Source: Chrysemys picta bellii (lineage: Eukaryota; Chordata; Testudines; Emydidae). From it: a stretch of DNA of 64,000 nucleotides. This document shows, in pieces, positions 36,975-47,666 of the stretch. A program made the position numbers and the translations under genes. Within the stretch, counting starts at the first letter, position 1. Every line of letters starts with the position of its first letter. The stretch lies in NCBI RefSeq assembly GCF_011386835.1, contig NC_088801.1, positions 22,058,824 to 22,122,823 of the forward strand, read 5' to 3'. The notes below the pieces were generated by a model. The model was not told where the DNA came from. It worked only from the letters and a program-made list of their open reading frames with translations, and ran no database searches.

Positions 36975-37142
36975 CCAAACAAGCCCCAGTGAAGATCAGG
37001 ACCCCATTGTGCTAGGTGCTGTACAAACACATAGGAAAACAGAATTCCTCCCTGAAACAGTTTAGCATCTGAGGTCCCAACCCGGAAAACATTTAATTTG
37101 CACACGAGTAACTTTAAATACATGAGTAATCTGAGTCGGGAA
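36975..37142. repeat. Ancient repeat fragment plus small fold-back copy
   Basis: AGATCAGGACCCCATTGTGC, TAGGTGCTGTACAAACACAT and AGGAAAACAGAATTCC match the same ancient family as 53920-54180. GGTCCCAACCCGG to CTGAGTCGGGAAAG (37070-37142) looks like a separate small palindromic unit. Confidence 0.5.
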
Positions 37143-37422
37143 AGTCACTTACATCTGTATGTTTTTTGCAGGAAAAGGCCTGTATAGAGAACATATAGAC
37201 AGTGAATGGGATGCACTACAAAGCAAATCTTTGAACTGTAAAGTTTATGACATCATGCTAATTAACAACAACAACATCAAATAGTAGCAGTGACCTCTGT
37301 GACTCCAATATTCTTGTGAGCAGCTCGGTAAGGCGGTTTGAGGTGTATGTGTGTGTCAGGATTTATAGAGAACTACCAGGAATGGATGAAGATCTCATGA
37401 ATCACCCCTCTCTGACCTAGGC

Positions 37423-37982
37423 CAGGCCTACACTAGAAAAGGTTTGTGGGTATAGCTACAAACTGGCAAACTCACCTAGTAGAGATGTAGCTCATACTGG
37501 CAAAAAGGGCTCTTATTGCCATATCTTCTATTGGTTCAGTGAGCCAGTGGTTCTCAACCTCTCCAGACTACTGTACCCCTTTCAGGAGTCTGACTTGTCT
37601 TGCGTACCCCAGGTTTCACCTCACTTAAAAATTACTTGATTACAAAATCAGACATAAAAATACAAAAAGTGTCACAGCACACTATTAGTGAAAAATTGCT
37701 TACTTTCTCATTTTGTCTGTATACATTTTTAGTTTGTACTGACTTTGCTAGTGCTTTTTATGTTGCATGTTGTAAAACTAGGCAAATATCTAGATGAGTT
37801 GATGTATCCCTTAGAAGACCTCTGTGTATCCCCAAGGATACATGTACCCTGGTTGAGAACCAGGCTAAAACACTTATGCTGATATAACTGTGTGTACATT
37901 AGGGCTGTTGCTGCTATAAAAAATGCTGCAAAAAAAAAAATGACACGCCAATATTGGCAAAAAAAAAATTAGTGTAGACCTG
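37423..37982. mobile_element. TIR DNA element (CAGGCCTACACTA) split by another element
   Basis: Outer ends CAGGCCTACACTAG (37423) and TTAGTGTAGACCTG (to 37982) are inverse to one another. The outer element resumes after the inserted hAT with CTAAAACACTTATGCTGATA. No clear target duplication was found (ACCTAGGC against CAACACTT), so its superfamily is undecided. Confidence 0.65.
37545..37862. mobile_element. hAT-type element (CAGTGGTTCTCAACC) nested in the outer TIR element
   Basis: Left end CAGTGGTTCTCAACCTCTCC; right end GGTTGAGAACCA lacks its last three bases. The interior (GACTACTGTACCCCTTTCAG, CAAAATCAGACATAAAAATA, GTCACAGCACACTATTAGTG, CCCCAAGGATACATGTACCC) is a pattern I recognise as a common reptilian hAT. 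The damaged right terminus hides any duplication. The 65-codon plus frame at 37600 is incidental. Confidence 0.7.
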
Positions 37983-40900
37983 CAACACTTATCTGTGGAT
38001 TGAGAATGGATTATTTCCATTCTTCTTCTGGATCAGGACACCTAGACTCCAGTTTATGTGGTGACAGGGAGCTAGAATATCTCTGAAGCCAGGGTTAACA
38101 GCCAGGAAACAAGGAAGAAGACTAAGACATGGGTGTGTGGGAAGAAAAATGGTCGACTATAAAAAACACATAACACATTTACCTTTAACAAAGTTGGAAT
38201 AATGCTCCCCTTACTCCCCCCCCCCCCCGAAACAAAAAAACAAAATTTCAAGTCAATCTTTTGCTTCAGGATGTACTGTATATTTAAATTTTCTCCATCA
38301 GATGACCTTTTATTTCATTGCATGATATTTGTCCTTGTTAAGCTTAGTGACAAATGATTATTGTATTTTAAAACCTTTCATTTCAGCTAAAAATATTCAG
38401 CATTTCCACTTCATATAAATGTAAATTTGCATAAAATGATTTTCCCACAAACACATTGAACATGGAATTTCTTTCAGGGGCCTTATTGTTTAGGAATGTA
38501 ATTACATAAATGTGTACTATTAATGGGATTTTTTTTTTCATGAAAATAATAAAATTCAGTGACGGTACTATGTTTTAGAATCATGGTCCTACTACTCCAC
38601 TGTGAAACATTAGTATGTGCTTGGGTAGTAGAAATGAAAGGGGTCATATACTGCCTAATTTACAGAGAAAAGTACAGATTTACTCCCCCCCCACCCAATA
38701 GGGTTGTACAGGATAACTGGAAGCACAATTAGATTGTAAGCACATGGCCAAGGTTAACATATATGGGAATTACCACTGTATCCATTTCTTCAGACCATCA
38801 ACAAAAATGTTTGTTCAGATGACAACTATCATTAATGACTGTTTCCACTTAAATCAGTTAAATTTAATTAGTGTAAAACTAATATAAATGAGATCAGAAT
38901 TGGGCCTAGAATATAAGTAATCACTCATACACTCACTTCCCAGTCATCTCTTGGATCCATTGCTGACCTTTCTCCTGATTAAAAAATGGTTAAGAGAGTT
39001 AATGGATCACAAAACAGAGTAAATAAATGAGGTGAATTTAGTGAAGTTTGCTGGCAAATACCCGGTTTTTTAATCAGTCTGATTCTTACCAAGGACCCAT
39101 GACTCAGAATTGTGACGAACAAGTCACAAACCTTTCCCCATCCATTCCCTTCATCCGTTCTACGGAAGTTGTCTCTTTCAGATCTTATATTGCTTCTCTC
39201 TTCCACTAGGTATGATTTCCTCCCATAATCATATCATGAGGCCCCCTTCCATATACATTTTCAAGTGGCTCTCAAAATAGTCAGGTTTAGCGTATCTCTT
39301 CCCCTCAACAATCCACCTTCCATCTGTATAGATAGTCTCAAAATGATCTTTTCAAAGTACTTGGTGACAATTCACTCAGCACACAATCTTGCCATCTTCG
39401 CTTCAAAAATTCATCCTAAAGCAGACTTGAAAACTATTGGATTTCACATATTTTTTTCCTAGTGATAGCCAGCTGTGCAACTTGCATTCTGGACAGAATA
39501 TTTTCAGCTTCTCAAGGCAGCTGTGTGTATAGCAAGTTATTCTAATAAGCTAAGCAGTCATGTGAATATTCTGGGCCAAAGAGTGCTGGGAAGTAATTAA
39601 CTGCAAGGATAAGATAAGTTTGTAACCGTAATAGTGTCTTTCACTGAAATGTATTTGTAGTAATGGCTCATATTATTTCCAGAAAGGAGCTTGAGTTATC
39701 TTAGTTGCATGTAGTGAAAGACACTTAAGATCCAGTCATTTATTATAGTGTCATCTGCAAGCTATACATTTAAATGCAATGCTGTTCACACAGATATGCA
39801 ATACTGTTCCCCTTAGGGCCAAAACCAGCTCACCTGACATACATTTTGGCATTTAGAGCATTCTGCTGGTTTAGATAGTGAGGCACTCTATACAAAAAGA
39901 GAAAAGCATTAAATGGAACTTGTTGCTTTAGTTTTTAAAGTATTTGGTGCCTATGTCTAGTTATGGTATTTGTCAAAAAAACAAGGACCTGGTTATTTCT
40001 TAAAAATAACTCCATTAAATGAAAAACCCAGTGAGCATTGCTAGAAAATGGAAACATCATATCCTCCAGGCTGCAGGAAAACCACAGAAATATAACCCCT
40101 TCTTATATAACATGTACAGGCAGCTGTGCAAACTTTAATAAAAGCTGATTCATATTTTCATTCCAGTTTTAAACTTAAAGATCACATCTGTTGAGATATG
40201 AGCTTTACATCTGAACAAATCCATGCTTCATCAAATTGTTCCATTTTTCTCTCTGCCATATGCATAATGATATCATGACAGCTGAGAAAAAGGACTCAGC
40301 TGACATGTTCATTGTTATGAATGATGGGTTCTTGTTGTCACCTCTAACAAGACAGAACAGTCATACTCTGGAATATTATAATGCTTGTGGAAAGATTTAT
40401 TTTGTCCTTCTTTTGTTAAAATATGTAGACTTGCGTAGCTTCCTTTTTTCTCTAATGCAACAAGGGATAAGAAGTGTTATTGAAGAGGTCAAAGTCATTA
40501 AGATATTTGGTACCTGGTTAATGTATAGTTAAAATATATATGTCTTCTAAGGTAACACAAATTGATAAATACAAACTCAGGCTACAGATTAAAACATCAA
40601 TATAAGCTATTGTGTTTTTTAGAAAGTTATACAAGGAGTTCGCTCAAGATGCAGTTTATATAATGAAACAGCCAGAAAAGATTAAGCAAAACATAGACAG
40701 CTCTACTATTTAATATAATGGCAAATGTAAACACTTATTTATTTCCAAGAATATGGATTCTAGAGCTGTTAAAACTAGGAAAAGGTCATTTGTCAAGATA
40801 TTTTCCAGCGGTACATCCTGTCCTTCTAACAAGAAGGATTGCTTTTCTCTCATGACAGCAAAAGAGAAACATGAGTACTGAGCCAAGATTTCTCAAGTTG

Positions 40901-41387
40901 ACAGCAACTATGATTTTTATGGGGGCTACAAGAATATGATCTATACACTTGTAGCAGCTAGAAAAGATTTTGTAATTCATTCTGTACTGCAAAAGGTCAC
41001 CCTTCTTCAGATGAAATAGATTATGTGAATTTGCATGTGCCTGTGTGTGCATTATTATTACAATATATGGTGTGTGTGTGTGTTTACTACATGTTATATA
41101 CTCCCTATGTCTAGGCATCTGATATATGGGAGTCAGACATACATGCCCATGACAGAGGTCATAAGACAGAAAACTATTTTCTGAATTTGTGACAGCTGGG
41201 GTTGAAAGCACAGTAGGAGCTAAAACCCTGTATTGCCTTACAAAGCTGATGACTGATTTTCTTCGCAAAGTTAGGAGGGTTATGAAACATCGGCTTAGAT
41301 ATATAGTTTAGATGTTACAATATAATGAATGCAAGTACAAGATATACACCACTACCAATGTTCTTTCCCCTCTGTGATCAGAAAGCT
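37983..41387. other. Gene-less stretch
   Basis: C13 tract at 38216-38228. A 98-codon plus frame (40236-40532) and a 160-codon minus frame (40786-41268) have low-complexity, domain-free translations. A short (TG)n lies at about 41070-41085. Confidence 0.4.
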
Positions 41388-41547
41388 CTGTGTCTGTCTA
41401 CATGGGGGGAAAAGCCAGCACTACTTCACACTAACTCCCTGGGTGGACACTCTTACTGGACTGTAAAGAGCCACATGGTGGCTAGTGCACTTTAAATTCA
41501 CACTCTTGTTTACTGTGCACTAAATTACCTGGTGTAGACATGGCCTT
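41388..41547. mobile_element. Fold-back DNA element, degraded (GTCTACA termini)
   Basis: CTGTCTACATGGGGGG at left and TGGTGTAGACATGGCC at right are partly inverse, and AGTGCACTTTAAA / TGTGCACTAAATT occur inside. It resembles the group at 28944, 46728 and 54792. Confidence 0.5.
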
Positions 41548-41551
41548 AAAT

Positions 41552-42590
41552 CAGAGAAATGTATGGCCAGAAGGGATCTTGAGAGCTTATCTAGTCCAGT
41601 CCCCTGCATTGAGACAGGACAAAGTATACCTACAGCATCCCTGACTGATGTTTATTTTATCCATTCTTATAAAAGCTCCAATGATCGGGATTCCACAACC
41701 TCCCTTGGTAACCTATTTCAGTGCTTAAGTATCTTCATAGTCAAAAAGTTTTCCTAATATAATTATAAATAATTCTCACTGGTTGCAGATTAAGACAATT
41801 ACTTCTTGCCCTACCCTGGGTGGACAATGAGAACAACTGATCACCATCTTTTTTATACAAAAAAATGTTTTACATATTTGAAGATTCTTATCAGGTCCTC
41901 TTCCCCTCAATTCTCAAAACTAAATACACCCAACTTTTTTAAACATTCCCCATACATCAGGTTTTCTAAACTTTTCATTAATTTTGTTGCTCTCCTCTGG
42001 ACTCTCCAATTTGCACACATCTTTCTTAAAGCATAGTGCCCATAGGGTGACCAGATGTCCTGATTTTATAGGGACAGTCCTGATTTTGGGGGCTTTTCCT
42101 TATATAGGTACTTATTCCCCCCCACCTCCTGTCCCGATTTTTCACACTTGCTATCTGGTCAGCCTAAGTGTCCAAAACTGGACATAATACTCCAGTTGAT
42201 GCCTTACCAGTGCCAAATAGAGCAGAACAATTACCTTCCACATCTTACATACAACCCCACTGTGAATATATCCCAGAATATTTGCATTCTTTGTAACTGC
42301 TTCACATTATTGACTCATATTCAATTTATGATACACTATAATCCTCAGATTCTTTTCAGTTAAGTACTACTGCCTAGCCAGTTATTCTTCATTTTGTGAT
42401 GTGCATTTGACTTTTCCTTCCTGTTGTACTTTGCACTTGTCTTTATTGAATTTCATCTTATTGATTTCAGACCAAATTCTCTAACTTGTCAAGGTAATTT
42501 ATGAATTCTAATCAGGGCCACCAAAATGCATATGGTTGGTGTCCTCAACAAATTTTAAAAGTTTACTTATCAGAAAATTTTATGTGTACT
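41552..42590 (-). mobile_element. Old CR1-type LINE 3' portion, interrupted
   Basis: Read on the minus strand it runs from about 42590 down to the tail at about 41552. Landmarks collinear with the young CR1 at 58432-59600 are (plus strand) AAGGGATCTTGAGAGCTTAT, CTAGTCCAGTCCCCTGC, TTGTTGCTCTCCTCTGGACT, CAAAACTGGACATAATACTC and CAAATTTTAAAAGTTTACT. Many stops and indels break the ORF2 frame, and it belongs to a different, older subfamily than the 58-kb copy. A 124-bp MITE with an 8-bp duplication splits it at 42043-42166. Open frames at 41563-42363 plus are antisense by-products. Confidence 0.8.
42043..42166. mobile_element. 124-bp hAT-like MITE inserted in CR1
   Basis: TAGGGTGACCAGATGTCC at left, CTGGTCAGCCTA at right, with the same interior as the copy at 35005. 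Flanks AGTGCCCA (42035-42042) and AGTGTCCA (42167-42174) match at 7 of 8 positions. Removing the element plus one flank restores a continuous CR1 reading, so this is a nested insertion. Confidence 0.88.
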
Positions 42591-42635
42591 TTTAAATGTA
42601 TCTATTTACTCATGTTTGGTAGGAAGACCAACCTA

Positions 42636-42717
42636 CAGTGCTCCATGATTTTGCAAATCATCTTTGTGTAGGGGCCATGTTCATATTTTTTGTTTCTTTT
42701 CCGTGTTAGTATATTCC
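42636..42717 (-). pseudogene. U6 snRNA pseudogene
   Basis: The plus strand reads as a diverged reverse complement of U6: GCTCCATGATTTTGCAAATC, ATCTTTGTGTAGGGGCCATG, then TTCTTTTCC and TTAGTATATTCC. U6 landmarks in the same order and spacing are GCGTTCCAT...CACGCAAATTCGTG, the GGCCCCTGCGCAAGG region and GGAACGATACAG. Most differences fall at former CpGs or are scattered, and the 5' end (GTGCTCGCTTCGGC) is missing, so it is not functional. Confidence 0.78.
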
Positions 42718-42779
42718 AATTTCAATCAAAACAAGCATTCAATGCATAATTTGATAGTATCAAATAACTGATAAGTACA

Positions 42780-43150
42780 GCTGCGCAGAGGACAGAAATT
42801 TCATTTTGTGAAGGATTTTATGATTTAACAATTTTTTTCCAGGTTGGAAGGAAACCCCAAAATTTTGAAATTCCCTGCAAAAGAAAATTCGGAAAAAAAA
42901 AAAAATTCAGATCCATCAAAATATTTTGTTTTTATTTCAACATTTTAATATTTTGTTTAATATTTACATTTTAGAATTTTATAATACATAATAAAATACA
43001 AATTTAAAAAAATAGTGTTTTGTTTGAAAATTGTACAAACAAAATTTTTTGACACTGTTGGAATCTTTTTCCACGTTTTTTCTCAGAGAGAAATTTTGGC
43101 AAAATAGACATGATTTTACAGAACATTTAGATTTAAACAGAACTGGATTT
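42780..43150. repeat. AT-rich repeat-like block
   Basis: Dense runs of AAATTTT/AAAATTT with repeated TTTTGTTT and ATTTTGAAAT. It resembles AT-rich interiors of turtle DNA transposons, but no termini are clear. Confidence 0.35.
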
Positions 43151-43224
43151 CCTAATGGAAGATTGTTCTATTGAAGTTCTTCTGCCCAGCGCTGCTGATA
43201 ATGGCGGCTCACTGCCATCAGAAT

Positions 43225-43906
43225 TAGAGCTGGGTGAATAACTTATTTTTCGGTTTGCTGGCAGTTAAAATTATCACTCATCCCATTTTCAGGTATCTGA
43301 GCACTTATTAGTGGTAGAGACAAATTAAAAGTAACAAACAGACGAAACCATTTTGTTCAACCTAAACTGAAATCTAAAGTTTTGATGAATTGAAAAAATC
43401 CATTCGTTTGGGTCAAACGAAACATGTCTTTAAACCTGAAATGTTTTGCTTCAGGCATTTTTGAATGGTTTGAGTCACAAAATGGTCAGAAGAAGCAGTG
43501 CTGCCCTTCTTATAACTTTTAGCCCAGTGGTTAGGACACTCACCAAGGATGTGAGAGACCAAGGTTCAACTCCCTGATGTGGAAAATGATTAGAACTTGG
43601 GTCTCCTATTTTACAGGACAGAAGCCTAACCACTGGGCTCTAGGTCTATTCTGGTACAAGGGGGTCTCTCTCAAGCTCTCCTGTTGAAGCTGTTTAATTA
43701 AACAGTCATTGAAATGGGGACTCAAACTTGTACCTCCCACAGTATAGGTTAGTGCCCTAAGCACTAGGTTATAGAGTCATTCTTACTCACATTCTCTCTC
43801 TGGCCCAGCTGATAGTCATTGTCTTTATGCATGACAATGAATAGTCATTGGGCCAGGGAAAGAGAGGGTGAATAAACTATTCATCCAAAAATTTCACCCT
43901 GCTCTA
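43225..43906. mobile_element. 682-bp hAT-like element carrying tRNA-like modules
   Basis: Left terminus TAGAGCTGGGTGAATAACTT and right terminus ATTTCACCCTGCTCTA are imperfect inverse copies. Flanks ATCAGAAT (43217-43224) and CTCAGAAC (43907-43914) agree at 6 of 8 bases, consistent with a decayed 8-bp duplication. Inside are tRNA-like strings: AGCCCAGTGGTTAGGACACT with AAGGTTCAACTCCC at 43520-43575 (plus), the inverse CCTAACCACTGGGCTCTAG at 43625-43645, and GTTAGTGCCCTAAGCACTAG at about 43748. No transposase frame is present. Confidence 0.7.
43272..43328. repeat. 57-bp dispersed duplicate, copy 1
   Basis: TATCACTCATCCC through AGACAAATTAA matches 44766-44823 with only two or three differences. 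This copy lies inside the hAT-like element. Confidence 0.85.
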
Positions 43907-44466
43907 CTCAGAACCCTGAGATCTCTCTATTTCCTTGTTCAGAGTTTGATATAACATGTTTAGCTCTTCCTGACCTCTTTTCCTGGAGCTTTCATGACAT
44001 AGTATTTTACAACTATGGCTCCGTCCTCTGCCACCAGTTTCACCTCCAGTTCTCTGCCCATGCAAAACCATATAAAATGTTATTTGGATCACTTTTACCA
44101 GTGCACACTCAAACTGCTATAACTAGGGCTAGTCCTCAACCACATTTTTATGCAGGGGACTAGAACACTTCTTAGCTGCTGGAAGTGCCTTTTAGTTCTC
44201 TTACTGTAGTTGCTGGAATGTTCACTAATCTGTGGACATCTTTTCTGAAGTCTTGCTGCTGTTAATCTTCACCCCCACGCTGCAGTATGAACTGCATAGC
44301 ATGTGGTTCTGTGAAGCTTCCTACTAAGAGTTCACACAGCATTCTGTGATCTTCCCTACCAATCTGGTTTTTACAGAAAAAGCAAATTGTAAACTCACAA
44401 ATAGCATATGTTACAAAGTCTCAAGTTCACATGAAAGCAAACTCCCATGGTTGCAGTGCATTGTGA

Positions 44467-44488
44467 ACAACCAACATGTGTTGGTTGT
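44467..44488. repeat. Perfect inverted repeat, 10-nt arms
   Basis: ACAACCAACA, TG spacer, TGTTGGTTGT. Confidence 0.9.
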
Positions 44489-44765
44489 GAGTACATGAGA
44501 ATTTGCAGCATCCCACTGTTGTTAATGTTTAACCAAAGCATTGTTGAATCTGACCTGTGTACGGCACACAGACAGACAGTTACAGGGCTGTAGATTATTT
44601 TATGGAAGTTGAGTAGCTAATGTCTTCTAATAGCAATGATAGATAACTTGCAGTTCTTCACAACAGGGGACTACAGCTGTTTCAGAGAATAAAGCAAGTG
44701 TCTGTGACAGAACATACAAAATGTGTAATACATAAAACTATTCTCATTTATTCTTGGCATCTATA

Positions 44766-44823
44766 TATCACTCATCCCCATATTCAGGTATCTGAGCACT
44801 TATTAGTGGTAGAGACAAATTAA
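44766..44823. repeat. 57-bp dispersed duplicate, copy 2
   Basis: Near-identical to 43272-43328, same orientation, 1.49 kb away and outside the hAT-like element. Confidence 0.85.
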
Positions 44824-44988
44824 TACAGAGAATCACATACAAAATTGGGATACATGTAAGTTTAATTTATTTTTAGTCTGTGTTCTAGTTTTTCTGAACT
44901 GACCCAATCATTAATTTAAAATCCTTTATTATTATTTTTTACAACACAATAAACATGCACCGTGCTTTGAAAAATGTACAGTCCAAGG

Positions 44989-45070
44989 CTCCAATTTCAC
45001 AATTGATCCCCGTATCTTCAGGGAGCAGTATCGACTTCAGTTGGAGTCCATATGGGCACAGGGGCCTGCC
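44989..45070. repeat. Short fold-back repeat, degraded
   Basis: GGCTCCAATTTCACAATTG, core GACTTCAGTTGGAGTCC, end GGGGCCTGCC; follows the palindromic group's layout. Confidence 0.45.
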
Positions 45071-45169
45071 AAACAATTGCAGGAACCCAAGACACTACAT
45101 ATGTTAAGATATGGAAACAAACTAGGAAACTAGGAGGACAGGGAACACAGAGTGCCACAACAAATCCCT

Positions 45170-45330
45170 GGATAAGTCACAAATCTGCATTTTGAGGGGT
45201 TTGCAATTTTTTTTTAAAAAAAGTTACTTATAGACCTTGTGGAACAACCATGGGTTTTAAGGAGAGATTTGAAGGATGAGGACAAAGCAGACACTTTTGC
45301 AGCTCCAGAATTATTGTTAAATATGTCCTC
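45170..45330 (+). repeat. Ancient repeat fragment, related to 17930-18450
   Basis: TTTTAAGGAGAGATTTGAAGG and GATGAGGACAAAGCAGACAC resemble the 'AAGGAGAAAGTTGAAAGGG' part of the 17.9-kb repeat. Confidence 0.35.
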
Positions 45331-45334
45331 TTGT

Positions 45335-45640
45335 GGACTAACAGGATGCTGGGAGCCTCATTCTGCAGTAATGAGCTAGGAAGGAGATGGGGAGTCCAAG
45401 AGCATAGGAGATGGGACTCCCAGTCCCTCAGATTCCCCCATCAGCCTATGAAGTGGGCTGCCAAAGAGCCAGGAACCACTGAGGAGCCTGGCAGGTGATC
45501 TGGCAGGAAAACAGGAAGGTTTTGTTAGAACCTTGCCTGAGCTCCATCGCAACTTCATTGAAATGGAACATCTTCGTGAAAAGATTCGATTTCAGCAAAT
45601 AAGAAGACTCCAATGAAGAAATGTTCCACCAGAGAATATC
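45335..45640. repeat. Unassigned medium-GC repeat-like block
   Basis: GCCAAAGAGCCAGGAACCAC, GAGGAGCCTGGCAGGTGATC, GGTTTTGTTAGAACCTTGCC and CATTGAAATGGAAC look familiar from turtle repeats, but no termini or class can be given. A 60-codon minus frame inside is incidental. Confidence 0.3.
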
Positions 45641-45974
45641 TAATCAGCTGTAGTCATCACCCTAAAATTGGAAGTATTTGGAGCCAGGATTTTTGGATGG
45701 TCTTATCATTACTTTTAATGTAAAAATCATAATCAGAAGCAACAAAAACTCTTTGTTAACACACATAAATACAGTTGGGCATTACAAAAACATAGTGTTA
45801 ACTGTCTAGTGTGTTGATGGTTTTCTACGCCAAATGTTAGAATTTATGATTAAGATGAAATATTGTGAATTACACAGGCTGGACATTTCAGAGTGAGACA
45901 GACAGTGTGTATGTTAAAGCTAGATAGAGAGCTAATACTTAAACATGCCTGCTTTAGTGGCTTTAACTTATACC

Positions 45975-46496
45975 TAGGCATGGCAAAATCAATTGTTTTT
46001 GTAAATTTGACTGCTAATATCAATATTAATTTTTTAACCTTTTTCCAATTTTAATTGATTTTAATAAATTCTCATAGTTTCACAACAGGACTGCAGGGGG
46101 CTCCCAGCACAGCCATGGGGCCAGTGACACTTGATCCCTGGAGATGCAAGAAGGGGGGAAGTTTGTGTTCCTGATGGGGCAGAGCAGAAACCCCTGCTCA
46201 GGGTTAGGAGGAGCATGACGAGTCCCTGGCCACAGAGCAGGCCACCCTGCAGCTGAACAGCTCCTGCCTGGGGAAGACCTCTGTACACCAGGCCAGCGAG
46301 TGCGAGGGACCATGACAGTAGGGCTGCAGAGGGATAGCTGCATAGCCAGTGACACCAGATACCTGCAGATGCAAGGTGTGGGAGAGGCTGCCTGTTGACT
46401 CTTACAGATGGATATTTTTCTTACATTGATTTCAGTGCATCAGGTGAAAGATGTTTACTAACAACAAATAATTTAAATCGAATCCTGCCATGCCTA
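45975..46496. mobile_element. 522-bp hAT-like element (TAGGCATGGCA termini)
   Basis: Left end TAGGCATGGCAAAATCAATT is inverse to the right end AATCGAATCCTGCCATGCCTA with few mismatches. Flanks CTTATACC (45967-45974) and CTTGTACC (46497-46504) match at 7 of 8 bases, as expected for hAT. The GC-rich interior carries a unit repeated with a period of 225 bp (CCAGTGACAC at 46121 and 46346, each followed by AGATGCAAG). No transposase frame; minus frames of 75-91 codons are compositional. Confidence 0.8.
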
Positions 46497-46727
46497 CTTG
46501 TACCTCAGTGATGATTTTATAGTGAATGTCTCACTTAGCACCTTGACAGTAGATACAATCCTTGTTTTCCTCACTTGTAAACTGCCACTTATAACTCAGT
46601 GCTACAACACTGTCAGGTACTAATTTGCTCATGGAGATGAATATTAGACCTAAGCTGCCAATAGTTCTGGATTTGTGTATCTATCAATATGAGTAAGCGG
46701 ACACCCACAATAAACACAACACAGTCT

Positions 46728-46850
46728 AAGTCTTGTCTATACCGTGCAGCAAAACGTGCCAGAGGGGTGTGACTTGTAAAGCACTCTAACGTGTTGTGCT
46801 CCAGCTGCTGGAGCACCCTAAAAAGGTAGTGAGTTCACTTTAACAGACTC
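46728..46850. mobile_element. Fold-back DNA element fragment
   Basis: GTCTAAGTCTTGTCTATACC, TGTAAAGCACTCTAACGTGT and GAGTTCACTTTAAC resemble the fold-back group at 54792-54958 and 41388-41547; right terminus unclear. Confidence 0.4.
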
Positions 46851-47666
46851 TGATCAACCAAAAGTCGATATTTTGGAAATCAATCTTTTGGTGCAGTCAA
46901 ACCTCTTGAATACTACCAGCAGCTTATGTATCTGCAAAAAAATATGCACAAATACAAACAAACACTGATACATCCTAAAAATCAGTTTTGGAATGAAAAG
47001 GTGTAGTCCTGTGATCCTATGCAAAGCAGCAGATCAATCAATCAAACAAACTAGCATCTAACCCCCTTCCCTTCCAATAGGCCCTGGCTTCAAGCCATCT
47101 GTTTTTGACTTAAGAGAATAAAATCTATAGAACTACTAGCCCCTGTGATGCATGTGGGGAGCTGATTACTACTTCTGGAGGCTTTAGAAGAAAAACTACA
47201 TGACCTACTGCCCCTCTGGAATCTTTCTGGGACATTTCTACCTCCCACATTATAGTCATATGCTTTCCCACTTCCTTCTTTCCAGTCCTCAAAGAGTGTC
47301 TCCTTCTAGAGTCCCCTTGCCTACCTGTCGATCTCCCTGATTCTTCTCTCACACGTTCTCCTTCCCCCGGAAAGGTAGTGAAACTGCTTCTGCTGGTGGA
47401 TGGGAGGGTGCAGGTGTGCTTGTGTGAGAAAGAGAGAGAGAGTGTGTGTGTGTGTGCACGCTCACAGTCAAATGGGTGAGGTGAATCTTCTTCGCTTGAT
47501 CCTACCTGAAGTGAGGCTTTCAAAGAGAAGTGGAGAAACCAACAATTGGTGTAAAGGGACTTTAGTGATTAAAAGAAGGAATTATACCAAATTTTCCCTT
47601 CAATTCCTATTGCCAAGGAGAAGCAGAGGACTCTGGAGGCAGTAAGGTGCAAATTTGGCCTGTTGT
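46851..47666. other. Gene-less stretch with GA/GT microsatellite
   Basis: A compound (GA)n(GT)n tract occupies about 47429-47457. The 132-codon minus frame at 47125-47523 is open partly because it crosses this tract and has no domain. The last 8 bases (CCTGTTGT, 47659-47666) are the left duplication of the next element. Confidence 0.5.

Larger units (their letters stand above)
43915..44959. other. Gene-less stretch
   Basis: Holds the palindrome at 44467-44488 and the second 57-bp duplicate at 44766-44823; otherwise nothing recognised. Confidence 0.4.

Noticed and set aside
37545..37862. 8-bp target duplication for the inner hAT
   Set aside because: Left flank CAGTGAGC has no matching copy at the damaged right end, so no duplication is claimed.
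40786..41268. 160-codon minus-strand frame
   Set aside because: No domain; crosses a TG microsatellite; composition like the flanks; no splice or promoter context.
47125..47523. 132-codon minus-strand frame with HTHTLSLSFS
   Set aside because: Part of the frame is the translated GA/GT microsatellite; the rest has no family resemblance.
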